Positions 56,193 to 64,000 of a DNA stretch of 64,000 bases are shown here, piece by piece (within the stretch, counting starts at the first letter, position 1; each line of letters begins with the position of its first letter). This stretch comes from Sedimenticola hydrogenitrophicus. Lineage in GTDB: Bacteria; Pseudomonadota; Gammaproteobacteria; Chromatiales; Chromatiaceae. Location: the NCBI RefSeq assembly GCF_025175675.1, contig NZ_JANIOA010000002.1, positions 124,001 to 188,000 on the forward strand, in the 5' to 3' direction. Below the pieces are notes generated by a model, which was not told where the DNA came from, did not search any database, and was given only the letters and a program-made list of their open reading frames with translations. The translations under genes and the position numbers were made by a program.

Positions 56193-56480
56193 ACTACTTT
56201 CCTATTGAACAAAACGACCCTGCCCGGCGTAGCGGACGGGTATGGAGGAATGGCGAATGCAAGGTGATGCGACTGGATGCGCCGGGGAAAGCGCTATGGC
56301 GGGGTGATCGATTGTTTGTATTGCGTCATTTTCAAGAGAGCTCTTTTAGTTCGAAAATCTGGAGTAATTAAGTATTCTGACATTTATCAGAAAACGAATC
56401 CACACTTCTTACTCTGAATTAAAGTAGTGGGACCAGTAGTTTGGCCCCCTGAGACCTTGTGTGTTTGGTGGGTTTACTGC

Positions 56481-56822
56481 TTATCTGCCGTGCATTTCAG
56501 CGCAGACGATGCACAAGGTAGCCGCCGGGTCGAACTCCAGGCGGCGCGGGTTGATAGGTTCATCGCAGTCGGTGCAGTAGCCGTAGCTGCCGTCGTCGCA
56601 GCGGTGCAGCGCCGTCTCGATGCGGCGCAGTTCCTGTTCCGCCCGCTGGCGGGTGTTCTGCGCCATGGCCTGCTGCTGCAGGGCATCCATCCGCGAGAGA
56701 CGGCCGACGCTGGTCTGATCCAGCACCACGGTGGCGGTGGAGGCTTTGCGGGCATCCGCCAGGCCCTGGATAGCATCACGGGCGGCGAGGAGTTTATCAC
56801 GAAAATGATCGATATCCGGCAT
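56481..56822 (-). CDS. DksA/TraR-family zinc-finger protein
   Basis: A 113-residue protein. An N-terminal helical hairpin with VVLDQTSVGRLSRMDALQQQ precedes a four-cysteine zinc finger (GYCTDCDEPINPRRLEFD then TLCIVC). DksA and TraR bind the RNA polymerase secondary channel and change stringent-response promoters. This is the short TraR-like type common on mobile elements. The start at 56822 (MPDIDHFRDK) was chosen by homology; the frame opens 48 codons earlier and no strong ribosome binding site is seen. Confidence 0.87.
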   Translation of the reverse strand: MPDIDHFRDKLLAARDAIQGLADARKASTATVVLDQTSVGRLSRMDALQQQAMAQNTRQRAEQELRRIETALHRCDDGSYGYCTDCDEPINPRRLEFDPAATLCIVCAEMHGR

Positions 56823-57133
56823 GTTGTTAATCAATGAACTCTGAATGCTTGGCCCAAACTCAGTATCTATGATAGCCTTCGCCGCATTCATTGACCAGGA
56901 GTGGCGCCCGCCGTTCCGGACCCCGACGTCTTCGTCGGTAAATACGGTCTCACGCTTCCCGGCCACGCTTTTGCCCAGGTCGGTTGAATAAGGGCACGTC
57001 TTTCCCGCTACGCGATGTCGGTTGTATCGCGCCGTAGGCAGGGGTGTGCGTTCTCTATCCCTCCCCGTACCGGCACGATCAGCCGGCCACGCAGCCAGAC
57101 GTTTGGTGCGCCGGCCGGCTGCCCAAATGACGG

Positions 57134-59182
57134 ATGCACGCGGACCGGCCCGATACCACTATTGATGATTCATGGCATGCGTTGCTGGAAAACCCGGCGG
57201 TGGGCCTTGCCTTGTGCGATTTGCAGTGCGTCATTCAGCAGGCCAATCCCGTCTTCGCTTCGCTGTTCGGTCTCGATGCCTGTACCGCCAGGGGGCAGGC
57301 CCTGCTGCGCCTGGCCTCGCCCCATGCGCTGGAAGGGACCCTGCACAACCTGCGCCGCGCCTGCTCCGGCGAGACCCGGGCCTTCATCTTTCACGGCCGC
57401 CACCCACACAACCTGCAACCCTTCGCGGTGATGATGGCGGCCTTGCCCCTGGCGAGTGCTGGCCGGCCAGAGGGCGTGGCCTGCCTCGCGTTCGCGCTGA
57501 CCGGGCCAGCCGGTGGCGGCGATGCCCTGACCCTGCTGGACAGCCTGGGCGAGGCGGCAGCGATCCTCGACGATGCTGGCCACATCCTGTGGACCAATCC
57601 GGCTTTCACCCGCATTACCGGCTACGACCTGAGCGGTTTGACACCGTCGCCGGTGCCTTTTCTTCCCGCCGGGACCAATCTGATGAACCGGGCGCGCCCC
57701 GAACTGACCCGCAACGGCTTTTGGCAGGGGGAAGTAGAGGGCCAGAAGCAGGATGGGACAAGGCTGGCGCTGCTCGCTTCCGTCAGTCCCTTGCCCGAGC
57801 AGCTACCCGAAGATGCTAGCTGGCTGCTGTTGTTATCGGATGTTTCGCACCATCGGAACTATGCGGAGCAGCTGGAGCGGATGGTCCACCATGACACGCT
57901 CACCGGGCTGCTGAACCGCGAGGCGTTTCGCGAACGTGTCGCCAACGCCCTCTATCGTTGCCGGGATGCCGGCTCGCGACTGGCGGTGCTGTTTCTCGAT
58001 CTGGACGGCTTCAAGGCCGTCAACGACAGCCACGGCCACAAGGCGGGCGACAGGCTGTTGGGCGATTTCAGCAAACGACTGCGCGCGCTGGCCCACGAGG
58101 CCGAAGGCGGCGTGGATGTCGCCCGGCTTGGCGGCGACGAGTTCGCCGTGCTGATCCCCCCGCAGACAGATCCGCTGCCGCAGGCCGAGGCCCTTTGCCG
58201 CGGCCTGCTGGCGCTCTTCGATGCGCCGTTCAGTGTGTCGGGTCAGCAGCACAGGCTCTCGGCGAGCATCGGTGCTTCCCTCGGTCCCAGAGGCCATGAG
58301 ACGGCCAGCGACCTGCTGCACTGTGCCGATCAGGCCATGTATCGCGCCAAACGGAAGGGCGGCCGCCGGTTTTTTATTCAACACTATCCAGCCGAAGGAG
58401 CAGACGACCTATCCATGCAAATAATTGATTTTGAACAGGCCATCCGTCACCAACAACTCGAGACCCATTTCCAGCCCATCGTCGATCTGGACAGCGGCGC
58501 GATCACCGCCATCGAGGCGCGGGTGCGCTGGAACGGCGGCATTGGCCAACAGCTCACCGCCGCCGACGTGCTGCGGGCCGCGCAGCAAGCCGAAGCGAAC
58601 TGGTTGCTTGACCATACCGTGCTCGAACAGGTCGTCGCGGCGATGGGGCGGCTGGCGACCGAGGCCGTGACCGCCCTGCCGGTGGCGGTGAACATCTCGG
58701 CGGCGACCTGCGCGAACGACACATCGGCCGCGCAGCTCGAGAAGTTCCTGTCCCGCAGCGGCCTCAAGCCGGAGCAGCTGCGCCTGGAGTTTCCGTGCGA
58801 GGCCTTGAGCAAGTCGCCTGGCACAGTGGTGCCGCTGCTGCAACGGCTTGCCGCCAAGGGCCATGCCATCGCCATCGACCACGTGGCCAGCGCCGATTTC
58901 AAGGCCACCCATCTCAACGAGGTTCCTGTCCAGGCGATCAAGCTTGACGAAGATCTGGTGAAACAGGCCCCGGGCGACGCGGCCAGCGCCGGGCGCATCC
59001 GCGACATCTGCCTGGCGGCGCAGAAGCAAAGCCTGCGAGTCGGCGCCGAAGGCGTAGTGCGGCTGGATCAGCTCGAGTTCCTGCGCCAGGCCGGTTGCCA
59101 CGAGGGCCAGGGGCCGCTGATCAGCCGGCCGAGCCCCCTTGATCATCTTCTGTTCCTGCTCAAGAAAGGCCGTTGCTGGTAG
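57134..59182 (+). CDS. PAS-PAS-GGDEF protein with degenerate EAL domain
   Basis: A 682-residue cytoplasmic protein: two PAS-like sensor domains (about residues 10-110 and 135-240), a GGDEF domain with intact RLGGDEFAVL, and a C-terminal EAL-like domain. In the EAL part the signature EAL is EAR (AITAIEARVRW), the DDFGTGYS loop has become IDHVASADF, and LEITES is LEFPCE, so phosphodiesterase activity is probably lost. The likely net activity is c-di-GMP synthesis, with the EAL part as a binding module. The prfC gene starts four bases after its stop. Confidence 0.88.
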   Translation: MHADRPDTTIDDSWHALLENPAVGLALCDLQCVIQQANPVFASLFGLDACTARGQALLRLASPHALEGTLHNLRRACSGETRAFIFHGRHPHNLQPFAVMMAALPLASAGRPEGVACLAFALTGPAGGGDALTLLDSLGEAAAILDDAGHILWTNPAFTRITGYDLSGLTPSPVPFLPAGTNLMNRARPELTRNGFWQGEVEGQKQDGTRLALLASVSPLPEQLPEDASWLLLLSDVSHHRNYAEQLERMVHHDTLTGLLNREAFRERVANALYRCRDAGSRLAVLFLDLDGFKAVNDSHGHKAGDRLLGDFSKRLRALAHEAEGGVDVARLGGDEFAVLIPPQTDPLPQAEALCRGLLALFDAPFSVSGQQHRLSASIGASLGPRGHETASDLLHCADQAMYRAKRKGGRRFFIQHYPAEGADDLSMQIIDFEQAIRHQQLETHFQPIVDLDSGAITAIEARVRWNGGIGQQLTAADVLRAAQQAEANWLLDHTVLEQVVAAMGRLATEAVTALPVAVNISAATCANDTSAAQLEKFLSRSGLKPEQLRLEFPCEALSKSPGTVVPLLQRLAAKGHAIAIDHVASADFKATHLNEVPVQAIKLDEDLVKQAPGDAASAGRIRDICLAAQKQSLRVGAEGVVRLDQLEFLRQAGCHEGQGPLISRPSPLDHLLFLLKKGRCW

Positions 59183-59186
59183 TTTT

Positions 59187-60817
<1,631 letters not shown>

Positions 60818-60821
<4 letters not shown>

Positions 60822-61612
60822 GCAAGCCGACCCTGAGCAGTTCCCTGAACCCGGAGAAGGCGGCATTCGTCGCTGCCCGGACGGTTGCGGCCCAGCGGGC
60901 GCTGGCGGAACTTTCCGACCGCTATTCGCCCGTGCCGCTCGACGAGGCGGAGGTGATCGTCGCGCTGGGCGGGGACGGTTTCCTGTTGCACGCCCTGCAC
61001 CGGTTTTTGCCGCGCCGCCTGCCGGTGTTCGGCATGAATCTCGGCACCGTCGGTTTTCTGATGAACGAGTATCGCGCGGAGGGACTGGACGATTGCCTGC
61101 GCCAGGCGGTGGCGATGACGCTTACGCCATTGCGCATGCGTGCCGAGACCGCCGAGGGCGAAATTGTCATCGCCTTGGCCATCAACGAGGTGTCGTTGCT
61201 GCGCGAGAGCCGCCAGGCGGCCTCCCTGCGCATCAAGGTTGATGGCGTGGTGCGTCTCGATCCGCTGGCCTGCGACGGCGCACTGGTGGCCACCCCGGCG
61301 GGCAGCACGGCCTACAACCTGTCCGCCCACGGCCCGATCCTGCCGATGGACGCGGGCGTGCTGGCGCTCACCCCGGTATCCCCCTTCCGGCCGCGCCGCT
61401 GGCGCGGCGCCTTGCTGCCACGCGCTGCGTGCATCGAGTTCGAGGTACTGGAGCCCTACAAGCGGCCGGTAAGCGCGGTGGCCGATTTTCACGAGGTGCG
61501 CGACGTGCGCCGGGTCACGGTCCAGGAGGCGGTCGACAGCCCGATCACCTTGCTGTTCGATCCCGAGCACCATCTGGAGGAGCGCATCCTGCGGGAGCAG
61601 TTCCTGGCGTAA
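60818..61612 (+). CDS. nadK: NAD kinase, alphaproteobacterial-type
   Basis: A 264-residue kinase that makes NADP+ from NAD+ and ATP. The catalytic GGDG is in [17 protein letters not shown]; the substrate loop is [14 protein letters not shown], then NEVSLLR and [16 protein letters not shown]. The GFLMNEY block is the form found in alphaproteobacterial NAD kinases, whereas gammaproteobacterial NadK usually has GNLGFLTD. It is likely a transferred gene. It overlaps prfC by four bases and is followed by a small HMA-like gene after six bases. Confidence 0.9.
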
Positions 61613-61618
61613 CGGCTA

Positions 61619-61873
61619 ATGGTTCATGAACAAACAATCAGGCGGGAATTCCGTGTCCACGGGCTGAAAAGCATCTATTGCGCCGAGCGCCTGCGCGGCG
61701 CTCTGAGCCGGCTGCCGGGTGTCCGATGCTACGTCTTGTACAAGCGCGCCTATGCGGAGGTGGAGGCGCCGGCGGATGTGTCTATCGAGGCATTGCAGGG
61801 CATTGCCAAACGGGAGGGTTACCGGTTGCAACCGATGACCGCAAAGACTCAAGGCGGTGAGCCCGCGCCATAA
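61619..61873 (+). CDS. HMA-fold small protein with a lost metal-site cysteine
   Basis: An 84-residue protein with the ferredoxin-like heavy-metal-associated fold. The helix after the first strand, VHGLKSIYCAERLRGALSRL, lines up with the GMTCxxCAxxIE pattern of copper and mercury chaperones, but the first Cys is Ser (GLKS) and only the second is kept (IYC). Normal Cu(I) binding through two thiols is not possible. It ends the GGDEF-prfC-nadK operon. Function is unknown; the remaining Cys could be a redox or haem/metal half-site. Confidence 0.68.
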   Translation: MVHEQTIRREFRVHGLKSIYCAERLRGALSRLPGVRCYVLYKRAYAEVEAPADVSIEALQGIAKREGYRLQPMTAKTQGGEPAP

Positions 61874-62041
61874 TGGAGCGGTTGCCGAATACCACTGCAA
61901 AGTAAAGTATCCCATCTCGCTTCGTTCTCGGCCTACTCATGGCGTTGTGCGAAAGGAACGGTCAGGTGCGAGGTGCGGAGCGTGTTTTGCGAGGGAAATA
62001 AAAAACCCCTGGCATATTAAAATGTCAGGGGTTTTCATATT
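61874..62041. other. Island end before tRNA-Leu
   Basis: No gene. It holds a short stretch after the HMA gene and the terminator at 62001-62036 that follows the reconstituted tRNA-Leu. Confidence 0.65.
62001..62036 (-). terminator. Terminator following tRNA-Leu(CAG)
   Basis: Arms AAAACCCCTG and CAGGGGTTTT around a 14-base loop. Read leftward from the tRNA it is followed by a T-rich run. It belongs to the island side of the junction and replaces the original terminator, which is now at 43857-43884. Confidence 0.85.
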
Positions 62042-62070
62042 TGGTGCCGAGGAGAGGACTTGAACCTCCA
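62042..62070. repeat. Attachment site, proximal copy within tRNA-Leu
   Basis: The last 29 bases of tRNA-Leu(CAG), identical to 43921-43949. The island brought this copy and restored a complete tRNA gene. Confidence 0.92.
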
Positions 62071-62128
62071 CGGGGTTTCCCCCACTAGCACCTGAAGCTA
62101 GCGTGTCTACCAATTTCACCACCTCGGC
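62042..62128 (-). tRNA. tRNA-Leu(CAG)
   Basis: Complete class II tRNA with encoded CCA on the minus strand. Acceptor arms GCCGAGG and CCTCGGC pair, the anticodon loop TTCAGGT gives CAG, and a long variable arm is present. It is the integration site of the island, and lies 122 bases from the divergent rnr gene. Confidence 0.96.
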
Positions 62129-62250
62129 TTTTCCGGTCTGGTCGCCGTTGAATGCGCTCACATTCCAGAGGCCGCGAACTTTACAGCGACATTTAACCCT
62201 TGTCAACGGTACAATAGCATTTCAATTAAACAAAATTTAGGGAATATCCT

Positions 62251-64000
62251 TTGAGCAGAAGTTCAGGTAACAAAACAGCAAAAAATGCGGATCCGCATCT
62301 TATCCGGGAGGCGAAAAAATACGCCAATCCGATACCCAGTCGCGAGTTCATCCTGCAGCACCTCGAGTCTGCCGGGGCGCCCATGGCTCAGCAGGAGCTG
62401 GCCGCGCAACTCGCGCTTCAGGGCGAGGAAGATCTGGAGGCGTTGCGCCGGCGGCTGAATGCCATGGAGCGCGACGGTCAGTTGGTCCGCAACCGCAACG
62501 GCGCGCTCTGCATCGTCAACAGTAAGGATCTGATCGCCGGTCGGGTGATCGGTCATCCCGATGGTTTCGGCTTTCTGCGTCCGGATGAGGGTGGCGACGA
62601 CCTGTTCGTATCGCCGCGCCAGATGCGCCAGCTGCTGCACAACGACCGGGCCGTGGTCCGGGTGGTGGGGCTGGACCGGCGCGGTCGCAAGGAGGCGGCA
62701 GTGGTCGAGGTGCTGGAGCGCGGCAACCAGTTGGTGGTCGGCCGCCTCTACATGGACCGGGGTGTGGGCTTTGTGGTACCGGACAGCAAGCGGCTGCACC
62801 AGGATATCGTGATACCCGAGGACGATTTCAACGGCGCCACCCACGGCCAGATGGTGGTGGCCGAGATCGTCCAGCAGCCGAACAAGCACGTGCAGCCCAT
62901 CGGCCGGATCAAGGATGTACTGGGCGAGCACATGGCCCCCGGCATGGAGACCGATGTGGCGATCTGGACCCATCAACTGCCGCTGGAGTGGCCGGACGAG
63001 GTGCAGCAGGAGATCGCCCATCTGGGGCGCGAGGTGGAGGAGGAGGCCAAGCAGGGGCGGGTCGATCTGCGCCATCTGCCGCTGGTCACCATCGATGGCG
63101 CGGATGCACGGGATTTCGACGACGCGGTCTATTGCGAGGCAAAGCCCAAGGGGTGGCGCCTGTTGGTCTGTATCGCCGATGTCTCCAGTTATGTGCAGCC
63201 GGGCAGCGCCCTCGACCGGGAGGCGAAATCCCGTGGCAACTCGGTCTATTTCCCCGAGCGGGTGATACCGATGCTCCCCGAGGTACTCTCCAACGGCCTC
63301 TGTTCCCTCAATCCGGCGGTCGATCGCCTGTGCATGACCTGCGAGCTCTATGTCAACCAGGAAGGGGTGGTGACCCGGTCACGCTTCTATGAGGCGGTGA
63401 TGCGTTCCCAGGCGCGCCTGACCTACGACCAGGTGGCGGATATGCTGATCGAGGGCGAGCCCGGGTTGTGTGCCACCCATGCCGATCTGCTCCCCCATCT
63501 GCATCAGCTGTACGCGCTGTTCCAGGTGTTGCGGGATGCCCGCAGTGCCCTCGGTGCCATCGACTTCGATACCACGGAGACCCGCATCCTGTTCAATGCG
63601 GAGCACAAGGTGGAGCGGATTATCCCGGTGCAGCGCAATGACGCCCACCGGCTGATCGAAGAGTGCATGCTGGCGGCCAATGTGGCGGCCGCGCGGTTTC
63701 TGCTGCGTAAGAAACTGCCTGCGCTGTATCGTAATCATGATGGTCCACAGGCGGAGAAACTGCTGGATCTGAAGGAGTTTCTCGGCGAACTCGGGCTGCG
63801 GCTGCCCGGCGGCGTGAAACCGCAAACCAGTGACTACGCGGATCTCCTGTCCGAGGTGCGTGGTCGCCCCGATTCGCACCTGATCCAGACCGTGCTGCTG
63901 CGCTCGCTGTCGCAGGCGGTCTACAGCGCGGAAAACCAGGGCCATTTCGGGCTCTCCTTCGCCGCCTATGCCCACTTCACCTCGCCCATCCGGCGCTACC
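62251..64000 (+). CDS. rnr: Ribonuclease R (partial, runs off window)
   Basis: The first 583 codons of a 3'-to-5' exoribonuclease that degrades structured RNA, rRNA and tmRNA-tagged messages. The N-terminal helix-turn-helix region is EAKKYANPIPSREFILQHLE, followed by cold-shock domains (AGRVIGHPDGFGFLRPDEGG). The RNB catalytic centre is IDGADARDFDDAVYCE, with four acidic residues, and TSPIRRY at the window end is a conserved RNB motif. The start is TTG at 62251 with AGGGA about eight bases upstream; no better start is near. The C-terminal S1 and basic tail are beyond the window. Confidence 0.94.
   Translation, partial: MSRSSGNKTAKNADPHLIREAKKYANPIPSREFILQHLESAGAPMAQQELAAQLALQGEEDLEALRRRLNAMERDGQLVRNRNGALCIVNSKDLIAGRVIGHPDGFGFLRPDEGGDDLFVSPRQMRQLLHNDRAVVRVVGLDRRGRKEAAVVEVLERGNQLVVGRLYMDRGVGFVVPDSKRLHQDIVIPEDDFNGATHGQMVVAEIVQQPNKHVQPIGRIKDVLGEHMAPGMETDVAIWTHQLPLEWPDEVQQEIAHLGREVEEEAKQGRVDLRHLPLVTIDGADARDFDDAVYCEAKPKGWRLLVCIADVSSYVQPGSALDREAKSRGNSVYFPERVIPMLPEVLSNGLCSLNPAVDRLCMTCELYVNQEGVVTRSRFYEAVMRSQARLTYDQVADMLIEGEPGLCATHADLLPHLHQLYALFQVLRDARSALGAIDFDTTETRILFNAEHKVERIIPVQRNDAHRLIEECMLAANVAAARFLLRKKLPALYRNHDGPQAEKLLDLKEFLGELGLRLPGGVKPQTSDYADLLSEVRGRPDSHLIQTVLLRSLSQAVYSAENQGHFGLSFAAYAHFTSPIRRY

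Noticed and set aside
62042-62128. tRNA-Leu as part of a tRNA array
   Set aside because: Only one tRNA is present; the second match at 43921 is just the 29-base 3' end.

Overview
The window looks like chromosome from a GC-rich gammaproteobacterium, probably a hydrogen- and sulfur-oxidising member of the Chromatiales or a Sedimenticola-like lineage. Three things point there. The uvrY/gacA-uvrC-pgsA-tRNA-Gly-tRNA-Cys-tRNA-Leu order is the classic gammaproteobacterial layout. The hynS-isp1-isp2-hynL hydrogenase operon is typical of purple sulfur bacteria. The class II ribonucleotide reductase is split into NrdJa and NrdJb as in pseudomonads. The genus is inference; the class is well supported.

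Layout. 0-6 kb: tRNA-Ser, a DHH phosphoesterase, then uvrY/gacA, a family 5 uracil-DNA glycosylase, uvrC, pgsA and three tRNAs. 5.8-16.8 kb: organic-acid metabolism, with two tartronate-semialdehyde/3-hydroxyisobutyrate reductase paralogs, a D-2-hydroxyacid dehydrogenase, a TakP-like TRAP transporter (dctP-dctQ-dctM) with a MITE-like hairpin between dctP and dctQ, an amidase, a 58-residue membrane protein, an OsmC protein and methylmalonate-semialdehyde dehydrogenase. 17-20.3 kb: nrdJa-nrdJb behind two NrdR-box-like sites. 20.8-27 kb: the Isp-type [NiFe]-hydrogenase with its maturation protease and a HupH-like protein. 27-34.3 kb: a cytochrome c maturation cluster (ccmF, ccmH, ccmI, ccmG) headed by a secreted beta-propeller and surrounded by intergenic repeats. 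34.5-43.6 kb: c-di-GMP signalling and envelope-stress genes with decayed pieces, including two Crp-like regulators, two small lipoproteins, a cbpM relic, and a frameshifted CsbD-receiver-PAS-GGDEF-EAL fusion.

43.9-62.1 kb is an integrated genomic island. A 29-bp exact direct repeat of the 3' end of tRNA-Leu(CAG) lies at 43921-43949 and again inside the intact tRNA at 62042-62070. Each copy is followed, in the tRNA's direction, by its own rho-independent terminator. Between them are an AbiE-type toxin-antitoxin pair, a tyrosine integrase that has lost its N-terminus, an internally deleted TraC-like conjugation ATPase, a methyltransferase, a HelD-like helicase, and a stress cargo. The cargo is GroEL without GroES, a macro-domain protein, a tandem UspA, a SulP transporter, a DksA/TraR-like protein, a GGDEF protein with a degenerate EAL domain, release factor 3, an alphaproteobacterial-type NAD kinase and an HMA-fold protein that lost one metal-binding cysteine. 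It reads as a decayed integrative conjugative element that still carries stress-fitness genes. The core chromosome resumes with tRNA-Leu(CAG) and rnr (RNase R), which runs off the window end.
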